From the NCBI GenBank assembly GCA_030373045.1, contig JAUCPW010000044.1, forward strand, positions 21,173 to 85,172: DNA of 64,000 bases, written 5' to 3'. Origin of the DNA: Candidatus Fermentibacter sp. (GTDB lineage: Bacteria; Fermentibacterota; Fermentibacteria; Fermentibacterales; Fermentibacteraceae). This document shows positions 24,233 through 32,206 of the stretch, one piece after another; position 1 is the stretch's first letter; each line of letters opens with the position of its first letter. A program made the position numbers and the translations under genes. The notes under the pieces are model-generated. The model made no database searches. It saw only the letters and a program-made list of their open reading frames with translations, and was not told where the DNA came from.

Positions 24233-25539
24233 AGGGGCCCCTCCCGCAGGATTCCTGGCTCGTCGAAGGGCCGGCCGGGCTCTCGGGCACGCTCGTGCCT
24301 TCGGGCAGCAAGAACGCTGCCCTGCCGGAGCTCGCGGCATGCCTGCTGACCGACGAACCCGTCCGGTTCGAGAACCTGCCGTCCATACGCGACGTCCATG
24401 CGATGCTCGAGCTCCTGGCTGGCCTCGGCGTCTCCGTCGAGGAGGACAGGCCGGGGCGTTCGGTGACCCTTACCGCCTCCTCGGTGGATCCCGACAGGCT
24501 CGACTTCGACAAGGCCAGGTCCATCAGGGCATCCATACTGCTGGCCGGGCCGCTGCTCGCCCGGTGCGGGAGGCTCGCGCTCCCTCCTCCCGGAGGTGAC
24601 GTGATCGGGCGCAGGAGGCTCGACTCGCACTTCATCTCGCTCGAGGCCCTCGGTGCAGAGGTGGCCATCGATGGAGGCTCCTACCGGTTCGAGGGGCGCT
24701 CGCTCCGGGGGACGGCGATGCTGCTGGACGAGCCCTCGGTGACGGCCACCGAGAACGTGATGATGGCCGCTTCGGCGGTGTCCGGAACCACGGTGGTCTA
24801 CAACGCGGCGTGCGAGCCCAACGTTCAGGACCTCGCCCTTCTGCTGACGTCCATGGGCGCGTCGATCGAGGGGGCGGGGACGAACCGGCTGGTGGTGAGG
24901 GGCCGCGGCGGCCTCCTCGGAGGGGCATCCCACAGGGTGGCGCCCGACCACATCGAGGTCGGCAGCTTCATCGGCCTCTCGGCCTGCTGCGGGAAGGGTG
25001 TCAGGATACGCGGAGTCGATCCTTCGATCGTCGAACCCACGATGAACGGGCTGGGGAAGCTCGGTGTGGAGATCTCTTTCGACGGAGGAGACGTCGTCGT
25101 CGACGGGAGTCACGGCCTGGAGATCGTTTCCGACAGGGGCGGCGCGATCCCCACGGTGTACGACGCCCCGTGGCCCGGCTTCTCGCCCGACCTGACGAGC
25201 ACTGCGGTCGTCACGGCCACCCAGTCGCGCGGAACCGTGCTGATCTTCGAGAAGATGTTCGAGAGCAGGCTCTTCTTCGTGGACAAGCTCGTGGCGATGG
25301 GAGCCTCGATCATTCTCTGCGATCCTCACCGTGTAGTGGTCGCCGGACCTTCCAGGCTCAGGGGAACGGATGTCTCGAGCCCGGATATAAGAGCCGGCAT
25401 GGCCCTGCTCACCGCGGCGCTGTGCGCCGAGGGGCGCAGCCTGATAAGGAATGTGCATCAGATAGAGAGGGGATACGAAAACCTCGTCGAGAGGCTCCGG
25501 GCGCTCGGTGCGTCCATCGAGGCCGGGCCTCCGGCGTGA
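24229..25539 (+). CDS. murA: UDP-N-acetylglucosamine 1-carboxyvinyltransferase, Asp-for-Cys variant
   Basis: 436 aa from the GTG at 24229. It has the substrate Lys in S-G-S-K-N-A-A-L-P (K28), the active loop P-G-G-D-V-I-G-R-R-R-L-D and the D-A-P-W-P-G-F-S-P-D-L block with the catalytic Asp. MurA makes the first committed step of peptidoglycan synthesis in the cytoplasm. The loop residue that is Cys115 in E. coli (P-G-G-C) is Asp124 here (codon 24598-24600). Asp at this place is known in mycobacteria, Chlamydia and Borrelia and prevents alkylation by fosfomycin. A duplicated or non-functional MurA is unlikely, as the other key residues are intact. Confidence 0.94.
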   Translation: MKGPLPQDSWLVEGPAGLSGTLVPSGSKNAALPELAACLLTDEPVRFENLPSIRDVHAMLELLAGLGVSVEEDRPGRSVTLTASSVDPDRLDFDKARSIRASILLAGPLLARCGRLALPPPGGDVIGRRRLDSHFISLEALGAEVAIDGGSYRFEGRSLRGTAMLLDEPSVTATENVMMAASAVSGTTVVYNAACEPNVQDLALLLTSMGASIEGAGTNRLVVRGRGGLLGGASHRVAPDHIEVGSFIGLSACCGKGVRIRGVDPSIVEPTMNGLGKLGVEISFDGGDVVVDGSHGLEIVSDRGGAIPTVYDAPWPGFSPDLTSTAVVTATQSRGTVLIFEKMFESRLFFVDKLVAMGASIILCDPHRVVVAGPSRLRGTDVSSPDIRAGMALLTAALCAEGRSLIRNVHQIERGYENLVERLRALGASIEAGPPA

Positions 25540-25553
25540 CGGGGGACATCACC

Positions 25554-26489
25554 ATGGGGAGAACCGCTCGATTCACCACTCTGTCATTGCTGGCATCCAT
25601 GTCCGTCTTCGCGGTCTCCTGCGGGGACAACCCCGAAGGGTTCGAACCCTGGCCCGATGGAGCCGAATACTACATAGGCTCCCCGGCCCCCTTCTCGGAC
25701 ACGGCCCTGGCCTTCAACAGGGGCGGGAACATCCTCCTGTTCTGCTCCGACTACGCCGGAGACCCGAACATCTACGGCTACAACTACGGCGACGACCCCT
25801 CCCTCCGCACCTTCACCGACTTCGACGAGTCGAACGGGCCCAACGGGTGCTGGTCCGACACTCTCGGCGAGGAGGTCGGGAAGATCATCTACACCGCCTC
25901 GCACGACGACGGATCCACCGAGATCAGATGGATGCAGGGCAACCTGTACGAGGTCCATCTCGTGCTCTACGACAGCCTCGAGCACAGGCACCCATCATGG
26001 AATCCCGACGCCGACAGCATGATCTGGGCCACTCTCGATGGCGGTTCATGGGGACTGTGGAGATCCGCGCTGGACAGCGTCGCGCCCGTTCCCCTCTACA
26101 CGCCGGAAGGTGTCGACTGCCTAAGGCCTTCCTACTCTCCCGAGGGTGACTGGATCCTCTTCCAGAGGAACGAGGCGGGCCAGGGCGACATCTGGGCGAT
26201 CCGCCCGGACGGCTCCGACGCGCACGAGGTGGTCGGCGGCCCTTCCGACGCGATCCATCCCTGCTGGGGCCAGGGCGACGGGTGGTTCACGTTCTCGTCC
26301 GACAGCACCGGGAACTACGAGATCTGGATCGGAGAGCTGTCATCGGGGAACCTGATACAGGTGACCGAGGACGAGGCGATGGACGTCTACCCCGCCTGGA
26401 ACCCCACCGGCGACTGGATTGTATTCAGCTCCGACCGCAGGGACCCCGGCGAGAGCATGGACGTCTTCTGGATCACCACCCCCCGCTAG
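25554..26489 (+). CDS. TolB-like beta-propeller lipoprotein
   Basis: 311 aa. A lipoprotein signal ends in the lipobox A-V-S-C. The mature part contains repeated PD40/WD40-like blades: H-P-S-W-N-P-D, R-P-S-Y-S-P-E-G-D-W, H-P-C-W-G and Y-P-A-W-N-P-T-G-D-W-I-V-F-S-S-D. Such propellers bind partner proteins or ligands in the periplasm. The ATG at 25554 has GGGGG upstream; a GTG at 25536 overlapping the murA stop is a possible alternative. No Pal or TolQ/R genes lie beside it, so it should not be called TolB. It is followed by the hairpin-rich region. Confidence 0.85.
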   Translation: MGRTARFTTLSLLASMSVFAVSCGDNPEGFEPWPDGAEYYIGSPAPFSDTALAFNRGGNILLFCSDYAGDPNIYGYNYGDDPSLRTFTDFDESNGPNGCWSDTLGEEVGKIIYTASHDDGSTEIRWMQGNLYEVHLVLYDSLEHRHPSWNPDADSMIWATLDGGSWGLWRSALDSVAPVPLYTPEGVDCLRPSYSPEGDWILFQRNEAGQGDIWAIRPDGSDAHEVVGGPSDAIHPCWGQGDGWFTFSSDSTGNYEIWIGELSSGNLIQVTEDEAMDVYPAWNPTGDWIVFSSDRRDPGESMDVFWITTPR

Positions 26490-26493
26490 ACGC

Positions 26494-26673
26494 TCATTTC
26501 CGCGTCAGCGGAAATGAAGGGCCTGACACGCTTATCTCTGAGTCGTCGGAGATAAGCTGATCCGACAGTGGCTTGCCACTCTTCGGGATAAATGCATGGC
26601 AAGCCGCGAGAGGATCTCGGCGTACTTCGAAAGACATCCTGCACGGCGGGCAGCGAGAAGGCCCGAAGCGAAC
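26494..26673. repeat. Tandem repeat unit, copy 1 (180 bp)
   Basis: About 97% identical to copy 2, with four substitutions and one 1-nt indel across the unit. It contains four inverted repeats in a row: TCATTTCCGC/GCGGAAATGA with loop GTCA (26494-26517), GCTTATCTC/GAGATAAGC (26530-26557), GGCTTGCCA/TGGCAAGCC (26570-26605) and CGAGA-GGA-TCTCG (26607-26619). It begins 4 nt after the lipoprotein stop. Confidence 0.9.
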
Positions 26674-26775
26674 ACTCCTGCGGGCTCCCACAAGGGGAGC
26701 CGGCAGGAATACGAACGTAATAGCTAGCGTTCATGGTCTCTCGCAGTTTGCTGCGCAAACATGCTGGCGACGCCT

Positions 26776-26956
26776 TCATTTCCGCGTCAGCGGAAATGAA
26801 GGGCCTGACACGCTTATCTCTGAGTCGTCGGAGATAAGCTGATCCGACAGTGGCTTGCCACCCTTCGGGATAAAATGCATGGCAAGCCGCGAGAGGATCT
26901 CGGAGTACTTCGAAAGACATCCCGCACGGCGGGCAGCGAGAAGGCCCGGAGCGAAC
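26776..26956. repeat. Tandem repeat unit, copy 2 (181 bp)
   Basis: Second copy of the unit, 282 bp downstream of the first with 102 bp of unique sequence between them. All four inverted repeats are kept exactly. The first hairpin is longer here (13-bp arms, 26773-26802) because the flanking bases also pair. Changes between the copies fall outside the paired arms, with one extra A in the loop of the third hairpin. Confidence 0.9.
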
Positions 26957-27160
26957 TTCCTCAGAACCTGCCGAAGGCTGTCAATACTCCCTCGAGCCGA
27001 TGATGCTGCGGCAGGATGCCGCAGGCGAAGGCCCGGATCCGCGGAGGCGGATCCGGCACGTCCTCTCGCAGGTTCCCTTCGGGAACCATGCTGCGGACTA
27101 CGCATCGATTCCGCTGCGCGTAATCGATGTGCTAAACGCGTTCTCGAGGGGGGGAAGGGG

Positions 27161-27186
27161 GAGGGGGCTCCGCGGGGAGCCCCCTC
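27161..27186. terminator. GC-rich hairpin downstream of the TPR lipoprotein gene
   Basis: Perfect 11-bp stem GAGGGGGCTCC / GGAGCCCCCTC with a 4-nt loop. It is the second strong hairpin past the minus-strand lipoprotein stop and has no T-tract. It may be a back-up terminator or part of the hairpin cluster. Confidence 0.5.
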
Positions 27187-27210
27187 AGGGAACGATGGCA
27201 GGGCGGCCGG

Positions 27211-27240
27211 AGCCAGGCCCGGTGTGAACCGGGCCTGGCT
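27211..27240 (-). terminator. Terminator of the TPR lipoprotein gene
   Basis: Perfect 12-bp stem AGCCAGGCCCGG / CCGGGCCTGGCT with a 6-nt loop, 7 nt beyond the minus-strand stop codon at 27248. No run of T follows, so termination would rest on the stem, as with other hairpins after genes in this window. Confidence 0.65.
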
Positions 27241-27247
27241 GCTGGCG

Positions 27248-28321
27248 CTAGCCCTCGAAGACGATCATCGACTCGATGACCTGTACGAGCTGGAACAGGA
27301 ACTCGGGGGCGAACCTGTTCAACTGGAGACCGTAGCCCTCGCTGGTGCAGTCGAACCACGCGAAGGGGTAGATCTTCTCGTTGAAGGAGGTTGCCGCGGC
27401 CATGCCCTTGAGCTGTACCAGGTTGATGTCCTCGAGCCCCTCGCGATAGGTGCCGGCACCGAACGTGTAGGTGTCGAGCTCCCGGTCGAGGACCCAGACT
27501 GCTGCATTCGCCGTAAGGGCGCTTCCGTTGCTGCCCCTTGCGTGCTGCAGCATGATCCAGCCCGCGAGTGCGTCGTACGAGTCCTGCGAGAGCTCGGAGG
27601 GCTCGTACGCCGAGTAGTCGTAGACCACCTCGTTGTCGGCGCAGATCCAGGTCGGGATCGTCACCTCGTCACTGATCTTGACGCCGCGGTAGTTGCCGTT
27701 GAGGTAGACCCAGGTGCCGCCCTCACCGTCGGGGACGATGCTGTCCACATCGCACGGCTGCAGGGAGAAGTTGTTCGTGGCGGAGAGGAGTGCGACTGGG
27801 ATCTCGTAGTCGGTGTGGAACCTGTAGGGGATGTCGGGTTGGCCGTCGGCGGTGACGATGTCGTAGATCTCTTCACCGACCCATTCCGGCCCCATCGTAC
27901 CGAGCTGCTCGAGGATCGGATCGAGGACCTCGGGCGGGAGCTGCGGGTCGAGGCACTCGAAGACCGTCCACATGGTGTCCTGGACGAGCATCTCGTTTCT
28001 CTCGACCAGGGGCGCGAAACCGGCATCCTGCTGGATCGCCATGTAGAAGTAGTTGTCGGCTATCAGCCAGTAGTCGGCCATGTGGATCATCGCCCAGCCG
28101 GCGCCGAGATAGCCCTCGGGGTAGGTGACGTCCAGATCTATGGCTGCCTGGAAGTTCTCCAGGGCCAGCTCGTAGTCACCGGCCTCGTAGGCGTCCCAGC
28201 CGTCCTGGCAGTACCCTGCAGGGAGCTTGGGATCTGGCAGGTCGGGGTTCTCGGGGTTGCAGCCCGCAAAGAGGGCGAGGCTGAACGCGGCCGGGAGAAC
28301 CAGCGATCTCAGTATCTTCAT
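27248..28321 (-). CDS. TPR-containing lipoprotein
   Basis: 357 aa. The lipobox is L-F-A-G-C. A short region after the signal (about residues 36-100) has two TPR-like repeats (G-W-D-A-Y-E-A-G-D-Y-E-L-A-L-E-N-F-Q-A-A-I-D, written here residue by residue; then Y-L-G-A-G-W-A). The remaining 250 residues are mixed with many aromatic and acidic residues and are not recognisable. TPR lipoproteins usually serve as assembly or scaffold proteins of the outer membrane. It is the last gene of the surface-protein block, 13 nt after the peptidase-like gene. Confidence 0.85.
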   Translation of the reverse strand: MKILRSLVLPAAFSLALFAGCNPENPDLPDPKLPAGYCQDGWDAYEAGDYELALENFQAAIDLDVTYPEGYLGAGWAMIHMADYWLIADNYFYMAIQQDAGFAPLVERNEMLVQDTMWTVFECLDPQLPPEVLDPILEQLGTMGPEWVGEEIYDIVTADGQPDIPYRFHTDYEIPVALLSATNNFSLQPCDVDSIVPDGEGGTWVYLNGNYRGVKISDEVTIPTWICADNEVVYDYSAYEPSELSQDSYDALAGWIMLQHARGSNGSALTANAAVWVLDRELDTYTFGAGTYREGLEDINLVQLKGMAAATSFNEKIYPFAWFDCTSEGYGLQLNRFAPEFLFQLVQVIESMIVFEG

Positions 28322-28334
28322 GTTCTCCCTCCTA

Positions 28335-30791
28335 CTACTCTGCTATGCGGAGCATCTTCTGCACCGCGCTCTGTCCGGAGGACTCGAGCCTGCAGAAGTA
28401 GACGCCCGCTGCCACGGTGTTGCCGGAGTCATCCCTGCCGTCCCAGACGAGCGAATGGGCCGCTGCGGCCATCTCGCCGTCCGCTATCGTGCGGATGATC
28501 CTGCCGGACATGTCGTAGACCCTCAGGGAGGCGTTCCCGGCCGTCGGGAGGCTGAAGCTGATCACTGCCTCGGAGCTGAAGGGGTTGGGATAGGTGCCCG
28601 CGAGGGTCAGTGCCGTGGGCAGCTCGGGGGAGACTACGCCCGGAGCCGTCCCGTACACGTAGATGCCGCCCTCGCTTATCGGGGCGTTCATCCTGTCGCC
28701 CTGATGGTAGCTGTCGACCGGCGCCCAGGCGCCGTCCGTCCAGCGGTAGACCGAGCCCCTGGTGCCCGACGCGGGGAACGAGATGGTCCCGTCGACGTCG
28801 CCCACCATCACTGGCCCCTCGATGATGCCATCCATGGCCGTCACCAGGGCTTCGACCGGGGTGCCGGAAGCCATGGAGATCGAGAGTTCGTCCGCCTCGG
28901 CCAGCATCACGCAGGAGCCGGGAGCCATGGCGCCGGGCTCGATGTCGACCCTGGCCTCGGTGATGTCCACCACGAGGCCGGAGGATTCGACATAGCCGAC
29001 GGAGAGGGTTCTGGTGGCCTCGATGGCGCGGCCGAGTGAGTCGTATCCGCCCATCGTGACCTGGTAGTCACCCTCGGCCCAGGCCGCGAACCTCTTGTTC
29101 CAGAGGGTGCCGGCGAAGGCCGTCATGTCGATCACGGCCGTGCTGTCCGGCGTGGAGTCGACTATGTGGGAGATCTGGAGGATCGGGCCCCACCAGTCGA
29201 ACCCCTCGGGCAAGTTAGTGGCGGTGTAGTAGGGGGTGGTATAGATGTCGATCTGCTGGGGGTTCACGAGATTCTGGAAGAAGGCGATCAGGACTCCCCT
29301 GTCGGCGGTGTCCTGGGAGAGAACGAACTTGAGTTCGGACTGGCCGCCGGGGTTGTTGTTGGTCACGACCAGGAAGTTGTCTCCGCCTCCACCGAGGTCG
29401 AACGTGTTGGAGTACAGGTTCTCCGTGGTCAGCTCCACCTGTTCGACCGAGATCAGGGTGGAGTCGGCGCCGGTGCGGATGAGGTAGCCCACCCACCTGC
29501 CGTCGATCGCCGGGCCGGAACCCGTGCCGTCGCAGTACATGCCGTTGAAGTAGACGGTCGGGTAGGCCGAGTAGTCGGGGATGAACTTGGCGTACTGGGC
29601 AGCGAAGATCGGCGCTGCTATCGAGAATTCCCCGATGAAGTCGTCGAAGGGATATCCGGCGAACTGCCCCACGAAGGCCGCCGTCTGCGAGGAGTGCGAG
29701 AACTGGTACGCGCTGCCTTCGAGGAAGTCGTACCTGTAGATCCCGCCCTCGTAGTCGCTGCGGAGATGGTTGACCACGTTGGTGATCAACCAGTCTTCAT
29801 AGATGGGGTATATGAGCTGCTCGAAGGCCACGCTGTCGGGCACGGCCGGATCGATCGCGCGGGCGACCGCCTGCATGCCCGTGGTGTCGGCCTGGGCGAT
29901 GTCGTAGCAGATGTCGTCCGCCACGCGCTGCCTGAGGTACATGAACCAGAGGAACTCCTGCCCCTGGTTCCTGATGAAGTCGAGGGCCTTCACGCCGGAG
30001 AAGGCGTTCGGGAGCTCGATGGGGGCGGCGTATTCGAAGTTCCTCACAGCACCCTCGATGCCGAACTTGGATGCACCGATGGCTGTGTAGGTCAGGCCGT
30101 AGCACTCGTACTGGGCTATGCATCCGAGACCCCTGCTGACCCACAGGTCCTCGTCGGTCCGGACGCCGGTGCGGATCAGCATCGCAAGGCCGTTGGCGAT
30201 GTGCCACGTGCGCAGCTTGGAGGCCACGCCCTGGTTTATGTCGTAGTTCCCGGCGCTGATGTAGAAGATGTCATGGTTGTTGAAGGCGCCGGAACCATCG
30301 ATGTCCGCGGGATTGACGTAGGCCATCCTGCCGACGCGGGTCGATGGAGCGCTCTGGTTCTGGTAGTAGTCGGGGAAGTCGGCGAAGACTATCCAGATCT
30401 TGGGATCCCCGTCGGTATCGGGAACGGATCCCAGCAGGGAGGTCACCGTCCCGTACACGTCGACGCCCTCGCCCTCGAACTGGGCCGTCAGGCTGTCGAT
30501 CTCGGTCTGGGTGATGAATCCGCCCCAGACAAGGTCGGGATCGGGCGTGTCTGGATTGGTACCGAGGTACGTCGAGTCCTGGACCAGCCAGTAGGCGTGC
30601 TCGGTCTCTGCGACGCAGATGAAGTCCATGGTTTCCGGATCGCCCGGGAACTGGGACACGTCGGGGACGAGGAGCTGAACGACCTCCCCGACATCCAGAG
30701 CGTCTGCGGTACCGATGCCCATGGCCGGCAACAGGAGCACCGCCGCGGTAGACAGAAGGCCTGCCAGGCGGGATCCCGTCCTTGCTCTCAT
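28335..30791 (-). CDS. Secreted peptidase-like protein with FlgD/T9SS-type C-terminal tail
   Basis: 818 aa. A signal peptide (residues 1-32) leads into a region like M30-type exported metallopeptidases of FCB bacteria: W-I-V-F-A-D-F near residue 120, then G-R-M-A-Y-V-N-P-A-D-I-D and D-L-W-V-S-R-G-L. In the active family the first motif is H-E-x-x-H and the second N-E-G. Here the aligned stretch reads A-N-G-L-A-M-L-I and S-R-G, so all metal ligands are missing. The C-terminus (last 85 residues) has Y-P-N-P-F and G-N-A-S-L-R-V-Y-D-M-S-G-R and ends in V-Q-K-M-L-R-I-A-E, a FlgD-Ig/type IX sorting-like tail. The ATG has AGGAGG upstream. The call is sure for a secreted tail-bearing protein and tentative for a dead peptidase. 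Confidence 0.85.
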   Translation of the reverse strand: MRARTGSRLAGLLSTAAVLLLPAMGIGTADALDVGEVVQLLVPDVSQFPGDPETMDFICVAETEHAYWLVQDSTYLGTNPDTPDPDLVWGGFITQTEIDSLTAQFEGEGVDVYGTVTSLLGSVPDTDGDPKIWIVFADFPDYYQNQSAPSTRVGRMAYVNPADIDGSGAFNNHDIFYISAGNYDINQGVASKLRTWHIANGLAMLIRTGVRTDEDLWVSRGLGCIAQYECYGLTYTAIGASKFGIEGAVRNFEYAAPIELPNAFSGVKALDFIRNQGQEFLWFMYLRQRVADDICYDIAQADTTGMQAVARAIDPAVPDSVAFEQLIYPIYEDWLITNVVNHLRSDYEGGIYRYDFLEGSAYQFSHSSQTAAFVGQFAGYPFDDFIGEFSIAAPIFAAQYAKFIPDYSAYPTVYFNGMYCDGTGSGPAIDGRWVGYLIRTGADSTLISVEQVELTTENLYSNTFDLGGGGDNFLVVTNNNPGGQSELKFVLSQDTADRGVLIAFFQNLVNPQQIDIYTTPYYTATNLPEGFDWWGPILQISHIVDSTPDSTAVIDMTAFAGTLWNKRFAAWAEGDYQVTMGGYDSLGRAIEATRTLSVGYVESSGLVVDITEARVDIEPGAMAPGSCVMLAEADELSISMASGTPVEALVTAMDGIIEGPVMVGDVDGTISFPASGTRGSVYRWTDGAWAPVDSYHQGDRMNAPISEGGIYVYGTAPGVVSPELPTALTLAGTYPNPFSSEAVISFSLPTAGNASLRVYDMSGRIIRTIADGEMAAAAHSLVWDGRDDSGNTVAAGVYFCRLESSGQSAVQKMLRIAE

Positions 30792-30844
30792 ACTCAACCT
30801 CCTCCTGACGAGCGGCAGCATGTCGCCGCTGCCGGATAGCATCC

Positions 30845-30869
30845 TCCCGGCGCCCCCCAGGCGCCCGGA
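30845..30869 (-). terminator. Imperfect hairpin after the first GWxTD gene
   Basis: Ten-position stem with one C-C mismatch (TCCCGGCGCC against GGCGCCCGGA) and a 5-nt loop, 23 nt past the stop at 30893. A smaller 7-bp hairpin (CGGCAGC/GCTGCCG, 30813-30834) lies beyond it. Either could end transcription of the GWxTD genes before the next secreted protein. Confidence 0.4.
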
Positions 30870-30892
30870 TGTCGTTCCACCTGATACTTGCC

Positions 30893-32206
30893 TCATTCCG
30901 TATCTCCAGTCGTGCCGGCGCCTACGGGGGACAGCATGTTCTCCCAGTTGGAGTAGCTGACCTCTCCGGGAACCGTGGAGTAGAGCTGGGTGAAGTTGCC
31001 CGTGCCGTCGTTGTCGACGAACACGAACGTCTCGGTTCCCTGGCTGGTGAAGGTCCAGATCTCGTAGGGGAGCATGTCGACCTGGATCGGCATGCGCTCG
31101 ATCTCGTCGGGCCTCCCGAACTTGATGTAGACCCTTCCCCTGTCGGTCCTCCATCCCTCTCTGAACACGGAGGCGAAGGACTCCGCCTCCCTGCACCGGG
31201 CCTCGAAGTCCGCCCTCTCGGCGGAAGGTCTCGATGCCCAGTACTGACCGTAGTAGGCGGCTCTCGCATCGTCTCCGTCGAGACCATCGAATACCGCCCT
31301 TTCACCGGATGACAGGATAAGAGTGAACTGCCGCAGGAAGGAGACTGCATCTCCGGTGGCGGCCGGGTCGATTTCAGCCACGGCAGCCGCGGTCTGGCGC
31401 AGCACCATGACGGGCTTGCGCGCGATGAGGGTGTCCCCGCCTGCGATGACGGCTGTTTCGATATAGTGGAGACCGGAGACCCGTGCGCCCGATAGGTCGA
31501 GGCTGTCGATCAGACCGACCGCCTCCACACCCTCGGGGATCTGCACGAGATCCCAGGGGCGGGCGAACAGCAGGGCGCCCGAGGCATCCGTGAAGCGGCT
31601 CTGCCTGAGCACCGAAACTCCGCCCATGCCGTAGATCTCGGAGTAGATGAAGGCCCTGTGCTCTCCGGGCAGGTCGAACCTGCCGTCGGCAGCCGGGAAG
31701 ACAAGCAGACCGCCCTTGCGGAGCGGATTCTGGGATTCCTCGGCCGCGGGCATCACGGTGTTCGCGACCTCCATCTCGCTCAGGGCCCCCGCATCCAGGC
31801 CGGCAACGGACCTGGCCGCGGCTCCCCTCCTGCCATTTCCGAGATCGGTGATGGTGACGAGGAGGGAATGATCCCCCGGCCCTACGGCCATGACCGTGGA
31901 GTTCACGATCTCGCGGCCCTCGGTCCATTCCGTCTCCGATATCCACTGCTGAACCGCGACCGTGTCACCCTCCGCGGACATCAGCACCACGTCCGTCTGG
32001 AAGGTTGCCAGGCCTTCGGTGTTCGCGAACTGGTCGACCGGGACGCTCTCGTACACCTCGAGGAGGAGCGAGTCTGAATCGACGAGGCGGAACAGGGCCG
32101 TGTCGATGCTGAAGCCCAGATCACCCTCGGATGTCGTGGCGAGCCCCGATCCGGCGGAGCACACCGCCGCGGCGAGCAGGACCGCCGACAGGTCAGATCC
32201 TCTCAT
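30893..32206 (-). CDS. GWxTD-domain exported protein
   Basis: 437 aa with a signal peptide (M-R-G-S-D-L-S, hydrophobic core, A-T-T). The C-terminal 110 residues hold the GWxTD domain: E-G-W-R-T-D-R-G-R-V-Y-I-K-F-G-R-P-D-E-I, then P-Y-E-I-W-T-F and F-V-F-V-D. This domain is frequent in FCB and Acidobacteria exported proteins, and its function is unknown. The front part is beta-rich. The start overlaps the second GWxTD gene by 14 nt, so the two are made together. Confidence 0.9.
   Translation of the reverse strand: MRGSDLSAVLLAAAVCSAGSGLATTSEGDLGFSIDTALFRLVDSDSLLLEVYESVPVDQFANTEGLATFQTDVVLMSAEGDTVAVQQWISETEWTEGREIVNSTVMAVGPGDHSLLVTITDLGNGRRGAAARSVAGLDAGALSEMEVANTVMPAAEESQNPLRKGGLLVFPAADGRFDLPGEHRAFIYSEIYGMGGVSVLRQSRFTDASGALLFARPWDLVQIPEGVEAVGLIDSLDLSGARVSGLHYIETAVIAGGDTLIARKPVMVLRQTAAAVAEIDPAATGDAVSFLRQFTLILSSGERAVFDGLDGDDARAAYYGQYWASRPSAERADFEARCREAESFASVFREGWRTDRGRVYIKFGRPDEIERMPIQVDMLPYEIWTFTSQGTETFVFVDNDGTGNFTQLYSTVPGEVSYSNWENMLSPVGAGTTGDTE

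Larger units (their letters stand above)
26490..27247. other. Non-coding region densely packed with hairpins
   Basis: No credible gene lies in these 758 bases. Besides the two repeat units there are further perfect or near-perfect inverted repeats, each with different arms: 26676-26708 (14 bp, one mismatch), 26746-26760 (GTTTGC-TGC-GCAAAC), 27006-27024 (CTGCGGCA-GGA-TGCCGCAG), 27033-27056 (CCGGATCCGC-GGAG arms), 27071-27087 (GGTTCCC-TTC-GGGAACC), 27103-27129 (CATCGATT arms), and the two terminator-like hairpins at 27161 and 27211. Short open frames here translate the repeats twice and have no ribosome-binding sites. Confidence 0.85.

Noticed and set aside
25554..26489. Calling the beta-propeller lipoprotein TolB
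   Set aside because: It has a lipobox and few blades, and lacks Pal, TolA, TolQ or TolR neighbours; only the propeller class is supported.
26494..26956. Two direct repeats considered as a CRISPR array
   Set aside because: Only two copies, 180 bp long, with no 25-40-bp repeat/spacer rhythm and no cas genes.
26486..27105. Minus-strand frames in the hairpin region encoding nearly the same 30-residue ending twice
   Set aside because: They follow directly from the duplicated 180-bp unit, lack ribosome-binding sites and read through palindromes; treated as non-coding.
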